Source of the DNA: Shewanella colwelliana ATCC 39565
GTDB lineage: Bacteria; Pseudomonadota; Gammaproteobacteria; Enterobacterales; Shewanellaceae
Direction: 5' to 3'
NCBI RefSeq assembly: GCF_000518705.1
Contig: NZ_JAEC01000004.1
Coordinates: forward strand, 280,285-344,284
Length of the DNA stretch: 64,000 nt
In this document: positions 56,596-64,000 of the stretch, in pieces
Layout: every line of letters begins with the position of its first letter
How positions within the stretch are numbered: the stretch's first letter is position 1
The notes under the pieces: generated by a model
What the model saw: the letters and a program-made list of their open reading frames with translations, nothing else
Databases searched by the model: none
What the model was told of the DNA's origin: nothing
Position numbers and translations under genes: made by a program

Positions 56596-56686
56596 GACCT
56601 TTCCTATTTACATTATTATGCTCAATGAGCGCCGTTAATGCGCTCACTGAGGGGAAAATCCGTTCGAGATTAACAAGGGTGGTGAA

Positions 56687-57736
56687 TTACCACTTAAGTC
56701 CTAACATCATGCAGTTCAAACCACTGCCAATACCGAGAAAGCTGACCTGATCGCCCTTACGCAGAAAGCCTTGATCATGGGCCATAGCGGCTGTTACAGG
56801 CAGTGAAACCGTGCCCATATTGCCTAGCAACTGATAAGTAGGAAACTCTTTCTCTTGCGGGATATTAAGCGCGTTTAACACTTGTTTACGATTCGATGCG
56901 CCCACTTGGTGACAGATCACTTTGTCGACCTGCTCCACCAACCAATTACGTTGGGTTAAAAAGTGGCTCCAAGTATGACGAGCAAGCTCAACGCCTTCTT
57001 TAAGCAGTGCCACGCCATCGGTGCGCATAAACTCGCGATAGAGTTGAGGACCCGCTTCTTGCAGACCCCACTGGCACAAATTATGATGTTGTGGCGCAGA
57101 AAGGTGACTGGCTCCCAGCAGTTGATGCTGACGCTCACCCTTCAAGGGTAAACTACCATCAGTCAATAACACGGCCACCGCACCAGAACCGCCTGTCAGC
57201 GTCGCTAGGGATTGCGCGTAATTTTGCATGGTGGGTTCGGCAAGCATGTTGTCGATAGTGATATCAACGATATGGCGTGCTGATTCACAAGAGACCACAA
57301 GACCAGCCTTAATTTGGCCAAGCTCAATACGATTGGCAATATCTAATATACCCGATAACACACCTAGGCAGGCGTTACTGATATCATAGATAGCGGTATC
57401 CTTAGATACCCCAAGCTCTGCAGCAATGCGGCAAGCCGTTGCTGGCTCATGTTGATCTCGACAAACACCGGTATACACCACTGCACCAAGATCACTCACT
57501 TGTATACCCGTCTCTTCTATCGACTTATGTGCGGCCGCCAAGGCGCCATCGGATAGACGGTGTCCTTTTGGCCACCAGCGACGCTCGTGGATACCCGTCA
57601 ATGCAGCTAGTTGCCCCATAGGGATCCTAAACTTTTGATACAAAGGGGCTAATCGGGATTCTAACTCTGAAGTGGAAACCACTTCAGGTGCCAGCTCATA
57701 GGCCAGACTATTTATAAAAACGCGAGAATATTTCAT
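56687..57736 (-). CDS. oleA: OleA, head-to-head acyl-CoA condensing thiolase
   Basis: OleA joins two fatty acyl-CoAs into a 2-alkyl-3-ketoacid, the first step of long-chain olefin synthesis. The 349-residue FabH-like thiolase has the active Cys in ISNACLGVLSG, His in VICHQVGASN, Asn in LLGNMGTVS, and ERRWWPKGH near residue 52. It is the first gene of oleABCD. The 57737-57963 gap upstream holds no gene. Confidence 0.94.
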   Translation of the reverse strand: MKYSRVFINSLAYELAPEVVSTSELESRLAPLYQKFRIPMGQLAALTGIHERRWWPKGHRLSDGALAAAHKSIEETGIQVSDLGAVVYTGVCRDQHEPATACRIAAELGVSKDTAIYDISNACLGVLSGILDIANRIELGQIKAGLVVSCESARHIVDITIDNMLAEPTMQNYAQSLATLTGGSGAVAVLLTDGSLPLKGERQHQLLGASHLSAPQHHNLCQWGLQEAGPQLYREFMRTDGVALLKEGVELARHTWSHFLTQRNWLVEQVDKVICHQVGASNRKQVLNALNIPQEKEFPTYQLLGNMGTVSLPVTAAMAHDQGFLRKGDQVSFLGIGSGLNCMMLGLKW

Positions 57737-57963
57737 GAAACCGTTTTATTTCGCTCAATTAGTCAGCACCGAACGCGCCGACAATTATTATTATTCACTG
57801 TTAACCCGACATTTGAGCAAGAAACCGCTCATGATTCAATAGAAAACCTCGATATGACGGCTTTTTTCGACATAAAGCCACAAAACAGTATCTAATCCTT
57901 AAGCTGTTTACCCTTAGGTTACCTTGCAAACTAAGTTTTAATGCTTTCTAAACAGTTTGTTAC

Positions 57964-59226
57964 TTACTCAACCGCACCATTTCGTTCACTATTTAAACAA
58001 GTGGCCGAGATCAACGTATTTCTGGGACTGATATGCGGTGCGCAAAACTCACTGAGACTCACTTGATAGCCCGACTCCTGCATAAAGCAACATCTATCGA
58101 GGATCAACCAGCGCTCCAAGTGCGCTCGAAATAAGTGTGCGACTAGATCGATACGGCGGGTTAATCGCTGCCGAGTCAATCCTATCGTCTGATAGTGACT
58201 TGCAGACCAAGTTGGTGGCAATACAAGCTGCTTTTGCGCCGCAGCCCATTGACAAAACTGCTCAAAAGAGCCACTGAGTTGACTCTGTTTAATCGCCGGT
58301 ATCGGCAAATAGCAGCCTGATTGGGTCACATCGCGCTGCAATGCATCGAAACCCAGTCGCCAAGCCACCTCTTGCAATCGCAGGCTGCGCGCTTTGTCAT
58401 TAGCAATAGTGCTGTGTTGCAATGGCAGTTGTAGGTCGTGCTTACTGAGAGTCAGCTGACTAGCCTTAGCTTGCTGCGACAGCGGCTGATAGGTCTTTGC
58501 GCGTATGAGATGGTAACAACATGGGGAGATCACCACACTTTTTGTCCCCACGTTTGCCGCATGTTGCAGCAGCGCCACATGCAGATCACCGCAGGCATGC
58601 AAGGCCACTGCTTGTTGGTCGACTTTGAGTAACGCACCACTTTGCGGCGAAAATGCATCGGCGCAGACAAATCGTTGTGGGAGCTGCCATTGCTTGGCAA
58701 ACGCCGTGCCCTTATCACACAAGGTTTGCTGCCACTCAATGCTGGTGACCGCTCTATGTTGCGCTTTAGCGATTAAGCGCCCTAGATGGCCCTTACCCGC
58801 ACACCACTCTAGCACCTCGGTATTGCTATGCTTTAACCCATTGCAAAATGACACAATCTGTTGCCATTTACGCCCTTTAATATGGGCACTAAAATGGGGC
58901 TGTTCAGCTGCAGATAAGCCTGGCACTAGCAGCTCATCAACATCATGTTGTTGAGGCTTTTTTGCTGTCAGCATATCGAGCGGCCAACACTGTCTAGTCG
59001 CAGTTAAATCGCGCTGAAGAGCTGGCAGTAAGTGAACCATTAACTGCTGTGGGTCGGCATCAATATCGTCAAGCAAATCATCTTCAATCGCCCAAACCTG
59101 TCTAGCTAACTCGGGGAACGCCGCTCGCCAAGGCAGATCGATACACTCAAATGCTTTAACCTGCCACAATGCGCGACTCGCCATCAGTAAGCCATCGATT
59201 CGTTGAAATTGTTCACTATAAGACAC
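57964..59226 (-). CDS. SAM-dependent methyltransferase, METTL25/RRNAD1-like
   Basis: A 420-residue protein with the SAM-binding motif VLEWCAGKGHLGRLIA (about 136-151), ALHACGDLHVALLQHA and VVISPCCYH, a set typical of METTL25/RRNAD1-like putative RNA methyltransferases. An N-terminal 100 residues and a C-terminal 120 residues show no known domain. The start is GTG. It is separated by 227 bases from oleA and is probably not part of that pathway. Confidence 0.75.
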   Translation of the reverse strand: MSYSEQFQRIDGLLMASRALWQVKAFECIDLPWRAAFPELARQVWAIEDDLLDDIDADPQQLMVHLLPALQRDLTATRQCWPLDMLTAKKPQQHDVDELLVPGLSAAEQPHFSAHIKGRKWQQIVSFCNGLKHSNTEVLEWCAGKGHLGRLIAKAQHRAVTSIEWQQTLCDKGTAFAKQWQLPQRFVCADAFSPQSGALLKVDQQAVALHACGDLHVALLQHAANVGTKSVVISPCCYHLIRAKTYQPLSQQAKASQLTLSKHDLQLPLQHSTIANDKARSLRLQEVAWRLGFDALQRDVTQSGCYLPIPAIKQSQLSGSFEQFCQWAAAQKQLVLPPTWSASHYQTIGLTRQRLTRRIDLVAHLFRAHLERWLILDRCCFMQESGYQVSLSEFCAPHISPRNTLISATCLNSERNGAVE

Positions 59227-59236
59227 TGCTTTACCC

Positions 59237-59263
59237 CAAAAAAATAAGGCGCTAAAAAGCGCC
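59237..59263 (-). terminator. Rho-independent terminator after the lipoprotein gene
   Basis: Stem GGCGCT/AGCGCC with loop AAAA; a T-rich tract follows on the minus strand. It lies between the lipoprotein stop and the methyltransferase start. Confidence 0.78.
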
Positions 59264-59295
59264 CTACTAGTTTAAACGTATTCACCCCATCAAGG

Positions 59296-60492
59296 CTAAC
59301 TCATCACAGCCTTATTAGCCTTCTTTAACGCCATTCGTTTACCTAACCAAACCCCGAGTCCCAACGGCGCAAAAAACACCAGGGTGAGAAACAACACAAA
59401 ATACAAAATCAAACTTTTTAGCGTCTTAGTTAGCTCCTGAAATACCACTTCAACGGTATTTTTAGATATTTCATCTAAATTAGCGGCCGCGGCAACACGT
59501 TCGCGCGCCACCATATCTTCAAGGGCTAGACGTTCATTTTTAACCATCACTTCCAACGCTTGACGTTCAATAGATAACTGGGCCAACTTATCGTCAGTCG
59601 ATTCACTTAACTGCGTCAGCAACGGGCTCAACTCTTGACGTAAATCAACCGCCAGTGTTGCCATTAGCTCTGGGCTTTCTGCCATAAGCTGTTGAAAGCG
59701 TGCGGAGGTATCACTGATGCTCGAAAGTGTTTTTTGGATCTCATCGGCATTAATATTTGAGTGCAGCGCATAGAGTTCAGCTTTCCAGCCGAGTATTTTA
59801 GGCATCTGCTCTGCAATCATTGCCATGCGATCGGAAATATCACTCATCACCTCAGGCACGGTGCCGAATGTTGTGACCGCTTCAAACTCATTAATGTTTC
59901 TAAACGCCAACCAATCGTTGAATGCCGAACGTCGAGAAAAACTGATATCAGTCAGTGGGTTTTCAGTTACATGCTGCTGGATAAAAGCTTGATATTTTTT
60001 GAATTCCTCTGGGGTAACAAATCCCTGAATGGTGCGTTCGAAGTTATGCAGCAATCTTTGACTCGCGTCGATAGCAATGGATTGCTGCAGGCCAAAAAGC
60101 GCCTTACCTGCGCCTGTACTGAAATACTCTGTCATCTGCGCATTAAGCACCCAAGTATCCACCATTGCAGCCACTGGTGATGCTTGAAAAATCGTGCGCT
60201 GCAATGCTTGTTCACTGTTAATTTTCCACATCAAAGTGTTGGACTTAAGTGAGATAGCCGCAGACGACATAGGCACTTGCTCTGCCCCTGTCGTCAACTG
60301 TGCAATCTGATCGGCACTGCGCTCAACTTCGCTATAAAATGTTTGACTAAAATCTCGGCTAAATACGCGCATATTTAACTGCGCCTTAGGCAGTGGCTCA
60401 ATGCCACTCTCTAATTTAACCTCAAGCAGTGAGCAGCCAGATAACGCAGCTAACATCATTAACGTTAACACCAGCTTTCGATTCAACCCCAT
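59296..60492 (-). CDS. Lipoprotein with a C-terminal membrane helix, unknown function
   Basis: A 398-residue protein with lipobox LAALSGC followed by Ser at +2 (outer-membrane sorting by the usual rule). A largely helical body includes a coiled-coil-like stretch (about 300-345, rich in E, R and A). Close to the end is one transmembrane helix (about 360-385) followed by a basic tail (GKRMALKKANK). If both anchors are used it would join two membranes, or lie twice in the inner one. No family is recognised. A good GAGGTGATG lies before the ATG. Confidence 0.72.
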   Translation of the reverse strand: MGLNRKLVLTLMMLAALSGCSLLEVKLESGIEPLPKAQLNMRVFSRDFSQTFYSEVERSADQIAQLTTGAEQVPMSSAAISLKSNTLMWKINSEQALQRTIFQASPVAAMVDTWVLNAQMTEYFSTGAGKALFGLQQSIAIDASQRLLHNFERTIQGFVTPEEFKKYQAFIQQHVTENPLTDISFSRRSAFNDWLAFRNINEFEAVTTFGTVPEVMSDISDRMAMIAEQMPKILGWKAELYALHSNINADEIQKTLSSISDTSARFQQLMAESPELMATLAVDLRQELSPLLTQLSESTDDKLAQLSIERQALEVMVKNERLALEDMVARERVAAAANLDEISKNTVEVVFQELTKTLKSLILYFVLFLTLVFFAPLGLGVWLGKRMALKKANKAVMS

Positions 60493-60675
60493 AACATCAC
60501 CTCAAATTTATTCACAATCCATTGAAATAAATAAATAAAATACTATTTGCATTTTAGCAACTGTCGGCAAAAAATTCTATCACGCAAAGGAGTGAACCTG
60601 TGTTTAACACAGTATTGAATCAAACAGGGGGCTAACGTAAAATGCCGTTTCACCTTTGAAAGAGTATCACAAAAG

Positions 60676-60912
60676 ATGCAATCCCCCTGTGTAGCGCGCT
60701 GCGGCCTTAATGATGATGACATCTGTATGGGTTGTTTTAGATTAATCGATGAGATCGTTGGCTGGAGCCAAGCCAGTGAACTGGAACAACAGCAAATTTG
60801 TGACAACGCTATACAGCGCAAAGCGGTTGTGGCGAAGAGCGAAAATAGCCAGATCATCAGCCGAGCAAAATGGTTAGCCGCTGAAAAGCGCCTAAACGGC
60901 GCTAACAGCTAA
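60676..60912 (+). CDS. DUF1289 family protein
   Basis: A 78-residue protein with the DUF1289 cysteine set CVARCGLNDDDICMGCFRLIDEIVGW, which suggests a bound metal or Fe-S centre. The function is unknown. It is convergent with yajD, 4 bases apart. The minus-strand frame over the same bases is a shadow. Confidence 0.82.
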   Translation: MQSPCVARCGLNDDDICMGCFRLIDEIVGWSQASELEQQQICDNAIQRKAVVAKSENSQIISRAKWLAAEKRLNGANS

Positions 60913-60916
60913 ACGA

Positions 60917-61282
60917 CTACTTTTTATTCATCATCCCTTTTAAGTCAGCAAAAGGGTTATAAGTGGCCGCCTCCACTTTGGTTTCTGTCGTCGCACCATA
61001 CTGAATAAGCTCTTCATATTTTGCATGCTCATTATCATGACAGTAGAGACAAAGTAGCTCCCAATTTGTACCATCTGAGGGATTGTTGTCGTGATTATGA
61101 TCCCGATGATGTACCGTCAGCTCACGTAAATTAGAGTGCGTAAACTCTCTGGTGCAGCGCCCGCACACCCAGGGGTATAGCTTTAATGCTTGTTCACGAT
61201 AACCCGTTTCCCGCTTAGCTTTATACTCACGAGCCTCTGCAAGCACTCTATCTAACTTACTCTGACCTTGATTTACAGACAT
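60917..61282 (-). CDS. yajD: HNH nuclease YajD
   Basis: A 121-residue HNH-type protein very similar to E. coli YajD: YPWVCGRCTREFTHSNLRELTVHHRDHNHDNNP, NWELLCLYCHDNEH and the terminal YNPFADLKGMMNKK. Two CxxC pairs bind zinc and HHRDHNH is the active region. The biological role is unknown. ATG 61282 is used; the longer frame adds 12 residues without a clear signal. Confidence 0.9.
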   Translation of the reverse strand: MSVNQGQSKLDRVLAEAREYKAKRETGYREQALKLYPWVCGRCTREFTHSNLRELTVHHRDHNHDNNPSDGTNWELLCLYCHDNEHAKYEELIQYGATTETKVEAATYNPFADLKGMMNKK

Positions 61283-61348
61283 ACATAATTTCTCTAAAAA
61301 CATCATCAATGCCCGCAAGCATAATAACAGTTGCTTGGCAGCGCAAAC

Positions 61349-61383
61349 AAAAAACGCCCAATCTCAGCGACGGGGCGTTTTTT
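61349..61383. terminator. Bidirectional terminator between yajD and betT
   Basis: Arms AAAAAACGCCC and GGGCGTTTTTT surround a 13-base loop; T tracts occur on both strands. It lies 14 bases past the betT stop on the minus strand. Confidence 0.85.
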
Positions 61384-61396
61384 AACAGTGAAATAC

Positions 61397-63373
61397 CTAA
61401 CTTTCGGACCTTAAATACTCTGAACTCGACAAGTGCAGGTAATGAAGATAACGCTCATATTGAGTCACGACGTCAGCTAGCAATTGCTCTTCGGTGTACC
61501 CCATTACATCATAATGTTGTCCACCATGCTCAAGAAACACCTCTACCCGAAAATAATTGGTGTCTCCCGTTTCTATTTCAGCTTCAATAGGATTTGGAAT
61601 AGTATAAGCACGTACCCGCAGACCATAGACAAAGTCATGCTGCTCATCTTCATTAATAATTAAGCGAACCCGGTCTTCAATATCAAGCACTTGGGCGCGG
61701 ATATTTTTTTCCACGAAGCGCATTTCCGCTTTAGCTAAGGCGGGCCCTGCGACCGCTTCTAAATACTGTTGTGCTTGTTCATGGCTGGGGTGTGATAGCA
61801 ATACATCAATGCGTTCCTCCCAACTCACATTCGTTTTTGCATATTGGACGCTGGTGTTGTGGGATTGAACACTGTTCACTTTTAACCAGTCATCCTGTAA
61901 TGCTTTAAACAAACCAAAACACATCAACATCATCACCAATAAAAAGGGCATCGCACTCGCGATAGCGACCGTTTGGAGCGCCTGTAGGCCACCCGCAATT
62001 AACAACACCGACGCCACGAGCCCTTGCAACAACGCCCAAAAAATACGCTGCCATACCGGCGCATTGGCATCACCACCAGAGGTGAGGTTATCAATCACTA
62101 ATGAGCCTGAATTCGATGAGGTGACAAAAAAGGTCACCACTAAACATAGGGCAATCGTCGACAAAAGTGTCGATGCTGGCATATGTTTAAAAAACTTAAA
62201 CAGGGCTACTGACACGTCAGATGACACCGCATCGGCCAAATAGGCCGCACCATGGTTCATGATTGCGTCGATTGCCGTATTACCAAATACTGTCATCCAT
62301 AAAAAGGTAAATGCCGAGGGAACAAATAACACCCCAATCAGAAACTCGCGAATAGTACGGCCACGAGACACCCGAGCAATAAACGTTCCGACAAATGGTG
62401 ACCATGAGATCCACCACCCCCAATAAAGTAGTGTCCAGCCACCAATCCAGTCATTTTTCTGCTCGTAGGCGTACAAATTAAAGGTCTTACCGACAATGTC
62501 ACTTAAATAGGCCCCGGTGTTCTGCACGAATGCCTGCAGCAATGCGACGGTGGGACCGAAAGCCAATACAAAGACTAACAACAGCACCGCCAGCCCAAGG
62601 TTTAATTCACTTAATCGCTTAACACCTTTATCAAGGCCTGAGAATACAGATACCGTTGCTATTAAGGTGATGCAAATAATCAACACCACCTGAACGCTAG
62701 TCGAGATAGGTAACCCCAATAGATAATGCAAGCCTGAGTTAACCTGAAGCACCCCAAAGCCTAATGACGTTGCCACACCAAACATAGTGCCTAATACGGC
62801 AAACGTATCAACAATGTGACCGATTGGCCCATAAATACGATCGCCAATCAGCGGAAATAATGCACTTCGAGGAAGTAAGGGTAATTTATGGCGATAAGAG
62901 AAATACGCCAAGCTTAAGGCTACGACAGCATAGATCGCCCAAGCGTGTATGCCCCAGTGGAAGAAAGTGATCTTCATTGCGTCTTTTGCTGCCTGAATAG
63001 TTTCAGGTGTTGCATCAGGCGGGGCCAAGAAGTGCATGACAGGCTCTGCGACGCCGAAAAACATTAAGCCTATACCCATGCCGGCAGAGAACAGCATGGC
63101 AATCCAGCTTTTGTAACTGTAATCGGGCTCAGCATGGTCAGGACCCAATTTGATATCACCAAATCGGCTAATCATCACAAAAATGATAAATATTAGAAAT
63201 ATTGCAACACCTAAGATATATAGCCAGCCAGTCTTCACCTCTAGCCATAGTTGAACGGACTTAAATATAACTTGTGCTTGCGTTGGCCACACAGCCCCAA
63301 CAAACACCATACAAAAAATAAGAAATACCGATGAATAGAAAACCGGTGGATTGATACTCGATTTTATCGCCAT
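61397..63373 (-). CDS. betT: BCCT family choline transporter (BetT-like)
   Basis: A 658-residue proton- or sodium-coupled carrier with twelve helices and the long C-terminal cytoplasmic domain typical of BetT (E. coli 677). Shared segments are LFSAGMGIGLMFFGVAEPV, IRSALFP-like LPRSALFPLIGDRIYGPIGH, the WGWWISWSPFVGTFIARVSRGRTIREF substrate region, VTSSNSGSLVIDNLTSGG and the end QYERYLHYLHL. It likely takes up choline for glycine betaine synthesis. No bet biosynthesis genes lie in the window. ATG 63373 with GAGG in front is preferred to ATG 63385. Confidence 0.9.
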   Translation of the reverse strand: MAIKSSINPPVFYSSVFLIFCMVFVGAVWPTQAQVIFKSVQLWLEVKTGWLYILGVAIFLIFIIFVMISRFGDIKLGPDHAEPDYSYKSWIAMLFSAGMGIGLMFFGVAEPVMHFLAPPDATPETIQAAKDAMKITFFHWGIHAWAIYAVVALSLAYFSYRHKLPLLPRSALFPLIGDRIYGPIGHIVDTFAVLGTMFGVATSLGFGVLQVNSGLHYLLGLPISTSVQVVLIICITLIATVSVFSGLDKGVKRLSELNLGLAVLLLVFVLAFGPTVALLQAFVQNTGAYLSDIVGKTFNLYAYEQKNDWIGGWTLLYWGWWISWSPFVGTFIARVSRGRTIREFLIGVLFVPSAFTFLWMTVFGNTAIDAIMNHGAAYLADAVSSDVSVALFKFFKHMPASTLLSTIALCLVVTFFVTSSNSGSLVIDNLTSGGDANAPVWQRIFWALLQGLVASVLLIAGGLQALQTVAIASAMPFLLVMMLMCFGLFKALQDDWLKVNSVQSHNTSVQYAKTNVSWEERIDVLLSHPSHEQAQQYLEAVAGPALAKAEMRFVEKNIRAQVLDIEDRVRLIINEDEQHDFVYGLRVRAYTIPNPIEAEIETGDTNYFRVEVFLEHGGQHYDVMGYTEEQLLADVVTQYERYLHYLHLSSSEYLRSES

Positions 63374-63610
63374 AACGCCTCGCATAACGAAAACAGGCCT
63401 AGTCCACGATTAGACTAGGCCCAACTTGACGCTCTTCACTCTCCACACTCAATTGTTGAGGTGGGATAATTTAGTTATTAACTATGTGAACGTCGCGGCG
63501 GATTTTATAATGACTTTTCGCAAGGAACTGCGACAAGACAACAAATTATATAAAATTATCTTTACCTGAAATATCATCAAGTACGACCAGATTCTCCAGA
63601 GCGTAAACCT

Positions 63611-63637
63611 AAAAAAGCAGCACAAAGTGCTGCTTTT
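63611..63637 (-). terminator. Rho-independent terminator after phoU
   Basis: Arms AAAAGCAGCAC and GTGCTGCTTTT around AAA, with a six-base T tract on the minus strand; 25 bases past the phoU stop. The rest of 63374-63661 holds no gene. Confidence 0.88.
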
Positions 63638-63661
63638 AATACTTGCTCAATAGTGAACAGC

Positions 63662-64000
63662 TTAGATCTTTTTCATCTCTTCATAAGAGGTATGACGTAC
63701 ATCTTTACCCTTAACGTAATAGATGATGTATTCACAGATGTTCTGACATCTATCGCCCACACGTTCGACCGCACGCGCCGCCCACAGCACATCTAATACC
63801 TCAGGGATAGAGCGAGGATCTTCCATCATATAGGTCATCAACTGACGAATGATCCCCTCATACTCACTATCGAGTTTCGCATCCTCTTTATGCAGTTCCA
63901 TCGCCACTTCGGCATCCATACGCGCCAAGGCATCCAGTGTAGCGTGCAAGGTACGAGTCGCATGGCGACCCATATTTTCGATACTCACTAGCAGCGGCTG
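63662..64000 (-). CDS. phoU: PhoU, phosphate signalling protein (C-terminal part)
   Basis: The last 113 codons of phoU; the gene begins beyond the right edge, and GTG at 63988 is an internal codon. PhoU represses the Pho regulon and limits Pst uptake. The tail has the helical metal-binding repeats [51 protein letters not shown], near identical in pattern to E. coli PhoU. pst genes are expected beyond the edge. Confidence 0.94.
   Translation of the reverse strand, partial: QPLLVSIENMGRHATRTLHATLDALARMDAEVAMELHKEDAKLDSEYEGIIRQLMTYMMEDPRSIPEVLDVLWAARAVERVGDRCQNICEYIIYYVKGKDVRHTSYEEMKKI

Noticed and set aside
60543..60857. 104-codon minus-strand frame with several cysteines
   Set aside because: It lies opposite the DUF1289 gene, whose cysteine pattern is conserved; this frame is its shadow.

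Overview
The window is a gammaproteobacterial chromosome segment that looks like Shewanella. The protein set points there: a small tetraheme cytochrome c of the CctA type, the Hya [NiFe] hydrogenase with its hyp maturation genes, the oleABCD olefin cluster, a TPP-riboswitch thiamine uptake operon with a TonB receptor, and a nap operon beginning napE-napD-napA. No rRNA, tRNA, insertion sequence, prophage or CRISPR array was seen. Both edges cut genes: napA on the left and phoU on the right.

Layout. 1-1281: start of the periplasmic nitrate reductase operon (napEDA, minus strand) with FNR- and NarP-like sites upstream. 1282-5708: RNA helicase hrpA and a CBS-domain protein. 5709-18102: one long plus-strand block for a membrane-bound uptake-type [NiFe] hydrogenase (hyaABCD), a HypF-like HydE protein, hypF and hypBCDEA, ending in a His-rich 54-residue membrane protein. 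The block starts behind a perfect FNR-type site placed for class II activation. hypF is shifted out of frame just before its conserved C-terminal tail. 18524-24107: a small unknown protein, then a minus-strand MacB-like export operon with one ATPase, three different periplasmic adaptors and one permease. 24379-28713: small membrane and periplasmic proteins, three GNAT acetyltransferases, a YdjA-like nitroreductase and a DoxX protein.

28877-33305: thiamine scavenging operon (TPP riboswitch, TonB receptor, YkoF-like thiamine-binding protein, PnuT permease, ThiK-like kinase). 33423-35977: YcfL lipoprotein, two overlapping hotdog thioesterases, hinT and an unknown secreted protein. 36150-39247: curli locus (csgG, F, E, D and a single curlin subunit). 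39506-41091: cctA and htpX. 41340-46591: biotin genes bioDCFB, divergent from bioA. 46625-52816: a diguanylate cyclase, a 1097-residue winged-helix/STAND ATPase/TPR regulator with a small partner gene, a Fur-like site, a single-domain globin and an unknown periplasmic protein. 52869-57736: oleDCBA, with oleC broken by an eight-base homopolymer. 57964-64000: a METTL25-like methyltransferase, a possible envelope-spanning lipoprotein, a DUF1289 protein, yajD, a BetT-type choline transporter and the end of phoU.

Together these suggest a facultatively anaerobic marine bacterium that respires nitrate, oxidises H2, makes long-chain olefins and curli fibres, and salvages thiamine. The two frameshifts (hypF, oleC) are the most important points to verify, because each would decide whether a whole pathway works.
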